Positions 35,236 through 43,984 are shown, counted from the first letter of the stretch. The stretch is 64,000 nucleotides of DNA from DATMRF01 sp035566435 (GCA_035566435.1 DATMRF010000144.1:1-64000), one strand, 5' to 3'. A program made the numbers and translations. Notes: generated by a model not told the origin, from the letters alone.

Positions 35236-38127
35236 TTAATGCGCCTCAAGCCACGTTTTGCCAACGCCGATCTCCACTACGATGGGCACGTCGAGCGCCA
35301 ACGCGGTCTTCATTTTCTCCTCGACGAGCTTCCGCACCTGCTTTTCCTCGGGCTCGAACAGGTCGAACACCAGCTCGTCATGGACCTGCAGCAGCATGCG
35401 GGTTTTGAGCCCGGCCAGCTCGCGATGGATGTTGATCATCGCGAGCTTAATCATATCGGCAGCGCTGCCCTGGATGGGCGCATTAATGGCGTTGCGTTCG
35501 GCCGCGCCGCGCACCGTGTTGTTCGCGGAACGTATGTCGCGCAGGTACCGGCGCCGCCCGGTGACGGTCTCCACATATCCCCGCTCCCGCGCGAAGGTGA
35601 TGGTGTCATCCATATAGCGGCGGATGCCCGGAAACTGGGCGAAATACTGGTCGATGATGTCGGCCGCTTCCTTGCGCGGAATGCCGAGCCGCTGGGAAAG
35701 CCCGAACGCTGAAATGCCATAGGCGATGCCGTAATTGACCATTTTGGCTTTCCGGCGCATCTCCGGCGTAACCATTTCCGCAAAGACGCCAAAGACCCTG
35801 GCGGCGGTCGCGGTGTGGACGTCCGCGCCAGTGCGGAAAGCTTCGAGGAGGCCGGCCTCGTGGCTCAGGGCGGCGATAATGCGTAGCTCGATTTGGGAGT
35901 AGTCCGCCGAAAGCAGGCGATAACCATCGCCGCGGGGCACGAAGGCTTTGCGGATTTCCTGACCACGCTCAGTACGGATGGGGATGTTCTGCAGGTTTGG
36001 ATTTTGCGAATTCAGGCGGCCGGTAGCGGTCATCACCTGGTTGTAGGTGGTGTGGATGCGGCCTGTCTTTGGCCAGATCGCCGTGGGCAAAGCGTCGGCG
36101 TAGGTGGACTTGAGCTTGGTCGCCGAGCGATGATCGAGCAGCCGTTGCACGATCTCATGGTCCGGCGCCAGTGCGGCCAGGGTTTGTTCATCGGTCGCGT
36201 ATTGCCCGGTCCGGGTCTTCTTCGCTCCGGTCGAAATCTTCAGGACCTCGAACAGGATTTGCCCCAATTGCCGCGGCGAATTCAGGTTGAAAGTGGTTCC
36301 GGCGAGCCGGCAAATCGTTTTCTCCTGCAGGTCAATCTCCTTGCCAAGCTGCGCCGCAAAGTCGGCCAGTGTGGCGGCATCCAACTTGATCCCTTCGTAC
36401 TCCATATCGACGAGCACGGGGACCAGCGGCGATTCGATTTCGTAAAAAACGCGCTCCTGGCCTTTCTCTTTGAGCAACGGCTCGAGGGTGCTTCGGAGTT
36501 GCCACGCCAGGTCGGCGGCTTCCGTGGCGTACTCAGCCGCCTTTTCGACCGGCCCGTCCGCAAGATTAACCTCTTCGGCTTTGGGGTTGCCGGTGAGCTT
36601 TGCAGGCGAGAGCGGGGTATAGCCCAGGTACACTTCGGACAAGTAACTCATCCCATGCCGCATATCGGGCTCGACCAGGCTGTGGGCTATCATCGCATCG
36701 AAAAGTTTCCCGCGAACCATCGAGCCATGCCACTTCAAGACACTGAGGTCGAACTTCAGGTCGTGCCCAACCTTTTCGCTTTGGTCTGACTCAAGGACTG
36801 GGCGGAACTCGTCCAGAAGTGCGGACTGCTGCAGTGGGACATAATAGCCGGTGCGCCGGTCGAACGAGAAGGCCAGGCCGACGATAGCAGCTTCTTTTGG
36901 CACGGAACTCGTCGTCGCGAGGTGAAAAGCAAACGCAGGTTGTTTCTCCAGAGTCCGAATCAGTTCTGCCCGTTCGGCCGGGTTTGCCACCAGGCGATAC
37001 TGATGCGGGACCTCGCCAAGCGTCCTGAGATTGGCGGTCGCACGTGGCATTGTTTCGACCACCGCTTCCTCTGTCTGGGGTAAGAGCAGGAGTTCCTCCC
37101 CGCGCCCAGTGCCGGTGCCTTCCGTGACTCCAACGGCCTGCGCCCCCTGCGCTCCACCCTCCGACCCCTGCTCTTTCTCCTCTGTCTTCTGCTTATTGCC
37201 CTCTGCCCGTCCCCCTCCACCCTGACCTGCTTGGAACCCCCGTCCGGCCTTGAAATCGTCGCCAAAGAGCCGTTTGCCCAGGGCGTTGAACTCGAACTCG
37301 ACGAGCAAGCTCTTGAGGTTCTCCTCGTCCGGTGGCTGGAGTTTCAACGCCTCCAGTTCAACGTGACAGGGCGCGTCGCAGATGATGGTCGCCAGCCGTC
37401 TTGACAGCACCGCTAGATCACGGTTCTTTTCGAGGGTTTCCTTGGTCCGCCCCTTCAGTTCGCCGGTGCGGGCCAGCAGGTTCTCGACTGTGCCGAATTG
37501 GCCGATGAGCTTGATAGCCGTTTTCTCGCCGATGCCGGGCACACCGGGGATGTTGTCGGAGGAATCGCCCATAAGAGCGAGCACATCGACGACCTGGTCG
37601 GGCCGCTGGATGCCCCAGCGTTGTTGAATTTCGGCCAAACCGAGGATCTCAACGTCACTGCCCATCCGCCCGGGCTTGTACAGGAACGTGTTTTCGTCGA
37701 TTAACTGGCCGAAATCTTTGTCCGACGTGACCATGTAGGATTTAAACCCAGCTTTCTCGGCGCGGCGGACCAGGGTGCCGATGAGGTCGTCGGCCTCGAA
37801 GCCGTCGCATGACAGCGCGGGAATCCTGAGGGCCTCGAGCATTCGGCGCACGTGGGGCAATGCCTGAGCGAGCTCTTCGGGCATGGCTTCCCGGGTGGCC
37901 TTGTAATCGGCGAATTCGATGTGGCGGTGGGTTGGCGCCTCGGTGTCGAACGCGACGGCGATGTGCGTGGGCTGCTGGTTCTTGAGGATGTCCAACACCG
38001 TCTGGGTAAACCCGTACAGAGCGGATGTGTTGACCCCTTTGGATGTCAGGATCGGCCGGCTAACGAAAGCGAAATGGGCCCGATAGACCAGCGCCATCCC
38101 ATCCAATAAGAAGAGCTTCCTTTGCAT
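35236..38127 (-). CDS. polA: DNA polymerase I with degenerate proofreading site
   Basis: A 963-residue family A polymerase. Residues 1-290 are the 5'-3' exonuclease domain (A-L-Y-G-F, D-K-D-F-G-Q-L, G-D-S-S-D-N-I-P-G). A low-complexity Gly/Glu/Gln-rich linker follows (about 300-365), then a 3'-5' exonuclease-like domain and the polymerase domain with motif A (D-Y-S-Q-I-E-L-R), motif B (R-R-K-A-K-M-V-N-Y-G) and motif C (Q-V-H-D-E-L). In the proofreading domain the ExoI D-x-E is replaced by H402-L-A404, so the site is probably inactive. ATG 38127 has an aggtgg site, and its first base is the last base of the corA stop codon. Confidence 0.95.
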   Translation of the reverse strand: MQRKLFLLDGMALVYRAHFAFVSRPILTSKGVNTSALYGFTQTVLDILKNQQPTHIAVAFDTEAPTHRHIEFADYKATREAMPEELAQALPHVRRMLEALRIPALSCDGFEADDLIGTLVRRAEKAGFKSYMVTSDKDFGQLIDENTFLYKPGRMGSDVEILGLAEIQQRWGIQRPDQVVDVLALMGDSSDNIPGVPGIGEKTAIKLIGQFGTVENLLARTGELKGRTKETLEKNRDLAVLSRRLATIICDAPCHVELEALKLQPPDEENLKSLLVEFEFNALGKRLFGDDFKAGRGFQAGQGGGGRAEGNKQKTEEKEQGSEGGAQGAQAVGVTEGTGTGRGEELLLLPQTEEAVVETMPRATANLRTLGEVPHQYRLVANPAERAELIRTLEKQPAFAFHLATTSSVPKEAAIVGLAFSFDRRTGYYVPLQQSALLDEFRPVLESDQSEKVGHDLKFDLSVLKWHGSMVRGKLFDAMIAHSLVEPDMRHGMSYLSEVYLGYTPLSPAKLTGNPKAEEVNLADGPVEKAAEYATEAADLAWQLRSTLEPLLKEKGQERVFYEIESPLVPVLVDMEYEGIKLDAATLADFAAQLGKEIDLQEKTICRLAGTTFNLNSPRQLGQILFEVLKISTGAKKTRTGQYATDEQTLAALAPDHEIVQRLLDHRSATKLKSTYADALPTAIWPKTGRIHTTYNQVMTATGRLNSQNPNLQNIPIRTERGQEIRKAFVPRGDGYRLLSADYSQIELRIIAALSHEAGLLEAFRTGADVHTATAARVFGVFAEMVTPEMRRKAKMVNYGIAYGISAFGLSQRLGIPRKEAADIIDQYFAQFPGIRRYMDDTITFARERGYVETVTGRRRYLRDIRSANNTVRGAAERNAINAPIQGSAADMIKLAMINIHRELAGLKTRMLLQVHDELVFDLFEPEEKQVRKLVEEKMKTALALDVPIVVEIGVGKTWLEAH

Positions 38128-39125
38128 CAAAACCACCTCTTCCTTTTGAAATACCAGTAGGTGGCACCGGAGGAAACCACCGTGACCCCGACCGCGATGG
38201 CATAGCCGTATTTCCAACTCAGCTCGGGCATATTGTGAAAATTCATTCCGTACCAGGTTCCCACCATCATCAAGGGCGTGGTAATCACCGTGATCATTGT
38301 GAGGAGCTTAACCACTTCACCGGTGCGGTTGGAGGACATGTTCAGATACACCTGGAGAATCCCGGTCAGCGAGTCGAGGTACCCCTGGGCCACGTCGGAG
38401 AAATGGAACAAGGCGTCATAGACGTCGCGGTAATAAGGAACCAGATGCGGGCGAATGAGCTTGAACTCGCCGCGGGCGAACCGGCCCAGCACGTCGCGCT
38501 GCGGACCAATGATCCGGCGCAAGTGCACCACGTCCTTCTTGACTTGGAGGATTTTGCTCAGTGTGGCCGGGCTTGGGCTTTGCAGCGCCAACTGCTCCAG
38601 TTCGGCGATCTCAAGGGAGAGTTCGTCGAGCGCAGGGTTGTAGTTTTCGACAATGGCGTCCAAAAGCAGGTGCGCCAGCCGGTCAGGCGCGCGCGCCACT
38701 TGCATTGTGCCCTTAACGGCGTTTTCCTCCGTAACGGCCAGGCTGCGGAGTGGGACGTCGTGATAGGTGACCAGGAAATTCTTGCCCAGGAAGAAGTTAA
38801 GTTCACTCGTGGCGAACACCCCGTTCTTACGGCTGTAATCGACGGCGTGGATGACGATGAAGAGATACGGAGTAAATTTGTCTTCCTCGCGCGGGACATA
38901 CTCATCGACTTTGGGGGATGGGCTGGCGGCTACACAGTCCTCGATCGAGAGGGGGTGAAAGTGAAAGGCGTCTTCGAGGATGGCTTTGGTTTCCTCCGCG
39001 GTTGGGCTCTCGAGGTCCACCCACAGGAACAGGTTGGTATCAGCGAGCAGAGGGGGTATCAGGAACCGGTCGATGTCCCGGGTGTGCAGGCGGCCTTGGG
39101 TCGTGAATGCGAGCGAGCGAATCAT
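38127..39125 (-). CDS. corA: CorA-family magnesium/cobalt transporter
   Basis: A 332-residue divalent-cation channel. The N-terminal alpha/beta cytoplasmic domain is followed by a long helix and two C-terminal membrane helices. The pore signature Y-G-M-N lies in M-V-G-T-W-Y-G-M-N-F-H-N-M-P-E, and the basic C-terminus Y-F-K-R-K-R-W-F is typical. ATG 39125 begins M-I-R-S-L-A-F; the open frame continues upstream but without family resemblance. Its stop codon shares one base with the polA start (TGATG), implying a joint transcript and translational coupling. Confidence 0.92.
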   Translation of the reverse strand: MIRSLAFTTQGRLHTRDIDRFLIPPLLADTNLFLWVDLESPTAEETKAILEDAFHFHPLSIEDCVAASPSPKVDEYVPREEDKFTPYLFIVIHAVDYSRKNGVFATSELNFFLGKNFLVTYHDVPLRSLAVTEENAVKGTMQVARAPDRLAHLLLDAIVENYNPALDELSLEIAELEQLALQSPSPATLSKILQVKKDVVHLRRIIGPQRDVLGRFARGEFKLIRPHLVPYYRDVYDALFHFSDVAQGYLDSLTGILQVYLNMSSNRTGEVVKLLTMITVITTPLMMVGTWYGMNFHNMPELSWKYGYAIAVGVTVVSSGATYWYFKRKRWF

Positions 39126-40018
39126 CGCGTGCCGGAACTCTAACGAGGCGAGGGGGCGGCGGCAAGACGGGTGATCAATTGGGATCCATTCAGTTTTCGC
39201 TTCGTTCCAATGCCCAATGCTTTGCTTGCATTTGAGCGAGATGGTCAACAAGCGCCACAAGTTGGCCAGTCGTTTTGGGCTCTTTTGCTCGAATTTCCCA
39301 GAAAACCGCAGCCAGGATGCCGTTTTCATCGGCTGGCACAAAGGTTGCATTGGGCAGTCGCGTGCGAGTTCAAGTGGCTTTGCTACGCGTGGTAATGGCA
39401 GCATGGCTCCAGGGAGATGCCGGAGGGGTGACTTGGACTGCGTTGAGTTTCCCGGGAGACGCCGAGTGTGAGGGCTCGGCCTCCCGGGAACTCTCTTTGA
39501 ATCAGGGCTCGCATGGATGCTCGCCCTCCCGGGAGTTGGATCTGCCTCTTGACCGCAGTGCCAGGGCAAGTGTTGTCAACTTAAGAACTCTCGAAATAGC
39601 GGCGCTTCAGTCCGGAAAACAGTAGCGTTGGTAGAGCTGCTGTCGATAGGTTCGCGAGTTTCGATGAGGCCGTGGCTGCTCCGCGGCTGTCCCCGTGCGG
39701 TTCTAACGAGCAGGAAATGCTGCCCTCAAGGAGATCCGGCACGAAAGTTCCCTGCTCGGAAAAATATTCGAGGGTTTCGGCCGGCTGCGACGTATCAAGG
39801 ATGGTGCGCGAAAACCTTAACTCAATAGTAGCTGCCGACACCTCGGTCATGCTAGCTTCGGCCTTGGCTGTCGCGGACGGCATCTCGTCGTCGCAGAGGC
39901 TGCGCGGATGGATGAATGAGCGGTCTATACAATTCGAGATTGCCCGGTTGAATTCAGGTTCCGAGGCGGTTGAGTGGACCTGCGTTAACGCGTCCCGGAG
40001 CCTTTGCGACAGTTCGCT
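39126..40018. other. Long intergenic region upstream of the metal-responsive operon
   Basis: The only structured part is the palindrome at 39450-39536. A minus-strand frame at 39581-40057 (158 residues) and a plus-strand frame at 39672-40022 (116 residues) are open, but neither has a recognisable domain or a clear ribosome binding site, and the minus frame overlaps the start of the next gene. The region should contain the promoter of the sigma-factor operon and the corA promoter; no reliable motif was found. Confidence 0.5.
39450..39536. repeat. Double hairpin repeat with cccgggag arms
   Basis: cccgggag at 39451-39458 pairs with ctcccggg at 39481-39488, and inside them gccgag pairs with ctcggc. 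A second half-element ends in ctcccgggag at about 39526-39535. No open frame crosses it convincingly. Confidence 0.6.
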
Positions 40019-40354
40019 ATGAGACCGGAAAGACCAAATGACGACAGCCGCCTCCACCAGGTCCTGGGAGCGTGGGAGGTAAAGGAATCAATGCCGCCGC
40101 GGTTCCGCGAGCAGGTTTGGCAACGGATCGCCCGGGAAGAGGCGCAGGGGCCCGCAAACCTTTGGACTGGGTTTCTCGCGTGGGTTGGCCAAACGATGGC
40201 CCGTCCCTCCCTCGCGGTGGGGTATGTGACGGTACTGCTGGCGGTCGGATTGACGGCCGGCTATTGGCGTGCGCGGGTGGATAATGCGCAAACGTCGGAC
40301 CAGCTCGGCGCGCGCTATGTGCAAATGATGGATCCATATCGCATGCCGCGGTAA
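40019..40354 (+). CDS. Single-pass membrane protein, probable anti-sigma factor (CnrY-like position)
   Basis: A 111-residue protein with a cytoplasmic N-terminal part (residues 1-60: R-L-H-Q-V-L-G-A-W-E-V ... P-P-R-F-R-E-Q-V-W-Q-R-I-A), one membrane helix at about 66-86, and a short periplasmic tail ending Y-V-Q-M-M-D-P-Y-R-M-P-R. Its size, topology and position as first gene before a periplasmic sensor and an ECF sigma factor match CnrY of the Cupriavidus cnrYXH system. There is no clear sequence similarity to CnrY by eye. ATG 40019 is preferred; a TTG at 40004 would add five residues. Confidence 0.6.
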   Translation: MRPERPNDDSRLHQVLGAWEVKESMPPRFREQVWQRIAREEAQGPANLWTGFLAWVGQTMARPSLAVGYVTVLLAVGLTAGYWRARVDNAQTSDQLGARYVQMMDPYRMPR

Positions 40355-40429
40355 GGCGTGGCGTTGAAGCGTTGACGCGTTAAGACGGCGAAACGGGAAC
40401 CGGGTCAAGTAATTACAACAGGTTGAACA

Positions 40430-40930
40430 GTGAGACGACCGTGGTTGATATTGGTCGCGGGCTTGGTGGTGGCGCTCGCCGCCTATCTCGGGTTTTATTA
40501 CGGAGGCACTGCCAACAGCCGCAAGCTTCAGAAAGCTGGCGCGCCGGAACTGGCCTGGCTGAAGGAAGAGTTCCATCTCAACGATGCGGACTTCACTCGC
40601 GTCTGCCAGATGCACGAGTCCTACCTGGCCGGCTGCGCCGAACGATGCCGGCTGATCGATGAGAAAAACGAACAGCTTCGGCGGCACTTGGCGGCAACGG
40701 ACACTGTGACGCCGGAAATCCAGAAACTCCTGCAGGAGGCCGCCCAGCTCCGCGCCGAGTGCCAAACCCGTATGCTCGAGGAGTTTTACCAGGTCAGCCG
40801 CAGCATGCCCCCCGACCAGGGCAAGCGCTACCTGGCCTGGGTGCAGGGGCAAACGCTGCTGTCCGATGCGCATCGCCAAATGCAGGGCAGCGCCCCTTCA
40901 CCCAGTGATATGCAGGGGGCACATCATTAA
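40430..40930 (+). CDS. Periplasmic heavy-metal sensor-like protein (CnrX/Spy type)
   Basis: A 166-residue protein anchored by an N-terminal helix (W-L-I-L-V-A-G-L-V-V-A-L-A-A-Y-L-G-F-Y), with a helical periplasmic domain. The stretch L-N-D-A-D-F-T-R-V-C-Q-M-H-E-S-Y-L-A-G-C-A-E-R-C contains Cys, Met and His residues that could bind metal, and a His-rich end (G-A-H-H) may also contribute. Long helices with L-x-x-x-L spacing follow, as in CnrX, ZraP and Spy-type proteins. The start codon is GTG. It lies 36 bases before the sigma-factor gene, as in cnrYXH. Confidence 0.7.
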   Translation: MRRPWLILVAGLVVALAAYLGFYYGGTANSRKLQKAGAPELAWLKEEFHLNDADFTRVCQMHESYLAGCAERCRLIDEKNEQLRRHLAATDTVTPEIQKLLQEAAQLRAECQTRMLEEFYQVSRSMPPDQGKRYLAWVQGQTLLSDAHRQMQGSAPSPSDMQGAHH

Positions 40931-40966
40931 TTTCGCCAGCCGCCCCAACCTGCCTCACCCTGCCGC

Positions 40967-41551
40967 ATGACCCCCGCGACTCCCGACGAACAGGACCGCG
41001 CGGATATGGCGCGACTGGTAGCTGGGCAGGACCCGGCCCTTGATGAGTTAATGGGCCGCCATGCCGAGCGGCTTTATCACTACCTGTTGCGAGTGGTCCA
41101 AAACGAAACGGAGGCGGCCGATTTGGCGGAAGAGAGTTTCGTGCGCGTTTATCAAAATCGCGCGCGCTTTCGCCCGGCGCTCCGGTTCTCTACTTGGCTT
41201 TACGCGATCGCCACCAACCTCGCGCGCGACCTGCAACGGCACCGGGCCCGCCATCCCAATGTGTCGCTCGAAGCTGAGCACGGTGAGGCCGGCCAGAATT
41301 TCCGCGAGACTCTGCCCGAGGGAAGACCGAATCCGGGTGAAGCACTGCTCGCGACCGAACGGGCGGAGGCAGTCCGGCGGGCGGTCGCAGCACTGCCTGA
41401 GGATTTGCGGGTGCCTCTGGTTCTGGCCGAGTATGAGGATAAGTCTTACGCCGAAATTGCGGAGATCGTGGAGTGTTCAGCCAAAGCCGTCGAAATGCGC
41501 TTATACCGTGCGCGGCAGGAATTGCGGGAACGGCTGGCGGCGTTGTTATAA
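40967..41551 (+). CDS. ECF-type RNA polymerase sigma factor (CnrH-like position)
   Basis: A 194-residue sigma-70 family member with only regions 2 and 4. Region 2 reads E-E-S-F-V-R-V-Y-Q-N-R-A-R-F then F-S-T-W-L-Y-A-I-A-T-N-L-A-R-D. Region 4 reads L-A-E-Y-E-D-K-S-Y-A-E-I-A-E-I, then the helix-turn-helix E-C-S-A-K-A-V-E-M-R-L-Y-R-A-R. Together with the two preceding genes it forms a predicted metal-sensing module: metal binding to the periplasmic protein would release sigma from the membrane anti-sigma factor and turn on the downstream efflux genes. The downstream promoters it would recognise were not identified. Confidence 0.9.
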   Translation: MTPATPDEQDRADMARLVAGQDPALDELMGRHAERLYHYLLRVVQNETEAADLAEESFVRVYQNRARFRPALRFSTWLYAIATNLARDLQRHRARHPNVSLEAEHGEAGQNFRETLPEGRPNPGEALLATERAEAVRRAVAALPEDLRVPLVLAEYEDKSYAEIAEIVECSAKAVEMRLYRARQELRERLAALL

Positions 41552-41650
41552 CCCCCTAATGACGTGTTTGTTACAAGTCTGCACGGCCAGACACACCATC
41601 CTTTGTGAAGCCGGGAAACGCCTCCACACCCCGGCTGGCAAAAAGATTCT

Positions 41651-41681
41651 TTGAGTGATTTGCGGGGCGGTGGCGTATAAT
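41651..41681 (+). promoter_or_regulatory. Candidate promoter of the YHS gene
   Basis: A perfect tataat at 41676-41681 lies 20 bases before ATG 41701. The -35 candidate ttgagt at 41651-41656 has a 19-base spacer, longer than ideal. The leader would be about 13 bases. Confidence 0.4.
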
Positions 41682-41700
41682 CCTCGACGACTTAAAACCT

Positions 41701-41991
41701 ATGAAAATACTCAAAACACTGTCCGTGGCTCTTCTACTCACCTCTTTTGCCGCTGCACCCTTGACGGGTCTGGCCGCCGATAAGAAAGACAAACTGAAAC
41801 CCTACACCCTGGAGACCTGCGTCGTCTCTGGCGACAAACTCGGCGAAATGGGCAAGCCTTTCGTCTATGAGTATAAGGACCGGGAGATCAAATTCTGTTG
41901 CAAGAATTGTGTGAAGGATTTCAACAAAGAGCCCGCCAAATACATAAGGAAGATTGAGGAAGCCGAGACGAAGGCGAAGGCAGCGAAGTAA
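41701..41991 (+). CDS. Exported YHS-domain protein
   Basis: A 96-residue protein with a signal peptide (residues 1-24, ending G-L-A-A) and a YHS-type domain: T-C-V-V-S-G-D-K-L, Y-E-Y-K-D-R-E-I-K-F-C-C-K-N-C-V-K-D-F, then E-P-A-K-Y-I. The three cysteines at F-C-C-K-N-C are a possible metal-binding cluster. YHS domains often occur in copper and heavy-metal handling proteins. The gene sits between the sigma factor and the efflux genes, so a periplasmic metal-binding role is likely. The Lys/Ala-rich tail is probably disordered. Confidence 0.8.
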   Translation: MKILKTLSVALLLTSFAAAPLTGLAADKKDKLKPYTLETCVVSGDKLGEMGKPFVYEYKDREIKFCCKNCVKDFNKEPAKYIRKIEEAETKAKAAK

Positions 41992-42045
41992 GCGCTGAAC
42001 CGTTGAAGCGTGAAAACGTGAACCGTGAAGCGTGAAAACATCAGA

Positions 42046-42387
42046 ATGAGAACCTTGCTGGCCATGTTGTTTGCAGTCGCCCTGGTGCTCGAGCAAAGCG
42101 TCAGCGTCGGGACGGCTGGGTTGGCAACGGCCCAGTCGGGATGCCGGCCTTGTGTGTGCGCATCGCGCAAGTGCTGCGTCAGTAAGTCCTCGCCCACTCC
42201 GGCGCCGGCGCCGGCCACTCCCGTCCGTTCGCTCTCGCTCAAGCAGCATCAGTCAATGCTGCCGCCGAATTCGGTGGTTTGCGCACTGATGGTTTCGCTC
42301 GCGCCGCGACTCTCGTCAGTTTTCTTCTCTGTTCTCAGTGCGGAAGCCGTTCCGCTTTATCAGCGAGACTGCGCCTTTCTGCTCTGA
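42046..42387 (+). CDS. Small Cys-rich exported protein in the metal operon
   Basis: The predicted product has 113 residues. ATG 42046 begins a signal peptide (M-R-T-L-L-A-M-L-F-A-V-A-L-V-L). The mature part starts with C-R-P-C-V-C-A-S-R-K-C-C-V-S-K, a cluster of five cysteines, followed by a Ser/Pro/Ala-rich linker and a hydrophobic stretch (V-V-C-A-L-M-V-S-L-A-P). The Cys cluster suggests metal binding. It lies between the YHS gene and the TolC gene on the same strand. I recognise no family, but small Cys-rich exported proteins at this position occur in other metal-efflux loci. The in-frame GTG at 42025 lies within a repeat and is not preferred. Confidence 0.55.
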   Translation: MRTLLAMLFAVALVLEQSVSVGTAGLATAQSGCRPCVCASRKCCVSKSSPTPAPAPATPVRSLSLKQHQSMLPPNSVVCALMVSLAPRLSSVFFSVLSAEAVPLYQRDCAFLL

Positions 42388-42499
42388 TTCTTCCCTTATC
42401 ACGCCCCCGGTGCGCCTGGAAACGGCGCACCGCGGGGCGTTCTGTTTCGTTCCCGGCCGGAGGCCGGGTTGGACCCTACTGATTTGGAAGTGTTGGCAC

Positions 42500-43984
42500 A
42501 TGAACATTCATACGGATAAATGCGAGACTTGCGGCGTGCGAGGCCTTTTCCCGGCTCTGGCCATCACGGGCGTGAGCGCGGCCGCCCTTTTGCTGTCCGG
42601 GTGCAAGGGCACAACCATCAAAGGAGAGAGAGAGGCGCGGCAGCAGGTGCAAGCAGTCAGCGAGAGTTACCGGCCTAACGGGCATAAGCCCGCATTGCCC
42701 GTCCTGACGACCAATTCCACTCTGGCCGACTTTCTTACCTATGCGCTGCTGAACCAGCCGAAGGTCGAGGCGGCGTATTTCGACTGGCTGGCCTCGGTCG
42801 AACGCATCACCGTCGAGCGTTCGCTGCCGGACCCGCAACTCACCTTCCAGATGGACATTCAGGACGTGGTGACCTCGCTGATGCCGGGGTTGATGATGAC
42901 CTTCCCGGGAGCCGGCAAGCTGCGTGCCGCGGGGACCCTGGCGGCAGCGGCAAGCCAGACGAAATATTTCGCTTTCGAAACGGCTTCACTCGAAAGCGCG
43001 TACGAGGTGAAGCGCGCCTATTACCAGCTTCATTTTTTGGCCGAAAAAATCCGGGTGAACCGTGAGACCCTTAGCCTGCTGAGTGACTTGGAGAAACTCG
43101 CGCGGGCGCAGAACGACGTCGGGAAGGTCACTCTGCAAGACGTGTTACGCGCCCAAATCGAACAGGACCGGCTCAAGAATGACCTCGCGAACCTTGAGGA
43201 TTCGCACGGCGCGCTGGTGGCCCGGTTTAAGGCGGCGCTGGGGATGAGGGCCGATGAGCCGGCGCCGCCCGTCCCGGAGCGTCTCGAGTCCACCTCCCTG
43301 GATCTGACCTCGGAAAAGCTCTTCGAGACCGCTCTGGCCCATAATACACGCCTCAAAGGCATGGAAGCCGAGGTGCGCGCTGCCGACGCCGCCATCACCC
43401 AGGCCTACAAGGCACGGATGCCTGATGTCACCGCGGGTTTCATGGCCGACGTGAAGATGAGCCCGACGTTGTATCGTCCGTGGGGCACCGTCTCGCTTCC
43501 GCTTTGGCGGGACAAACTGGCGGCGCAGGTCGCCGAGGCACAGTCCAAAAAGCGCGCGGACGAGGCGCTGCTTTCCGCGGAGCAGATTGCGTTGGCGGCG
43601 GATTTCGCCGAGAGGCTGTTTCTGTACCGGGAAGCGACGCGCAACGTCGAACTCCTGCAAAACCAGTTGCTCCCCAGGCAGCGACAATCGCTTGAAGTCG
43701 CCCGCGTGGGGTATCTCGCCGGGCAGATTGACTTTTTCAACCTCACCGACGCCGAACAAACTTTGTTGCGGTTTGGCCTCGATGAGGTAGAAGCGCGCAC
43801 CCAACGCGAACTTTCCCTGATCGAACTTTCTCTGATGATCCAAGGCCTGCCGCTCTCAGGCGCGTCGATCGCGGCCACGCCCGCCCGCGGCATGGCGACA
43901 ACTGGTGCTGGCATGAGTTCAGGCGCTGTCGGCATGTTGCCCGGCAACTCGGCGCCGCCACCCAAAAACAAAGGCGGCATGTGA
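42500..43984 (+). CDS. cusC: TolC/CusC-family outer-membrane efflux lipoprotein
   Basis: A 494-residue outer-membrane channel component. ATG 42500 is preceded by ggaag and begins a lipoprotein signal ending A-A-A-L-L-L-S-G-C (Cys near 30). The mature protein has the two-repeat TolC pattern of long helices, including E-A-A-Y-F-D-W-L-A-S-V-E-R and, in the second repeat, L-P-R-Q-R-Q-S-L-E-V-A-R-V-G-Y-L-A-G-Q-I-D-F-F. A Gly/Met-rich tail (M-A-T-T-G-A-G-M-S-S-G) closes it. It forms the exit duct of the CusB/CusA pump encoded next. Its stop overlaps a possible GTG start of the following frame. An upstream in-frame extension to 42338 overlaps the previous gene. Confidence 0.88.
   Translation: MNIHTDKCETCGVRGLFPALAITGVSAAALLLSGCKGTTIKGEREARQQVQAVSESYRPNGHKPALPVLTTNSTLADFLTYALLNQPKVEAAYFDWLASVERITVERSLPDPQLTFQMDIQDVVTSLMPGLMMTFPGAGKLRAAGTLAAAASQTKYFAFETASLESAYEVKRAYYQLHFLAEKIRVNRETLSLLSDLEKLARAQNDVGKVTLQDVLRAQIEQDRLKNDLANLEDSHGALVARFKAALGMRADEPAPPVPERLESTSLDLTSEKLFETALAHNTRLKGMEAEVRAADAAITQAYKARMPDVTAGFMADVKMSPTLYRPWGTVSLPLWRDKLAAQVAEAQSKKRADEALLSAEQIALAADFAERLFLYREATRNVELLQNQLLPRQRQSLEVARVGYLAGQIDFFNLTDAEQTLLRFGLDEVEARTQRELSLIELSLMIQGLPLSGASIAATPARGMATTGAGMSSGAVGMLPGNSAPPPKNKGGM

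Noticed and set aside
39581..40057. A 158-residue minus-strand gene upstream of the sigma-factor operon
   Set aside because: No recognisable domain, no ribosome binding site, and it overlaps the start of the anti-sigma candidate; left as unassigned.
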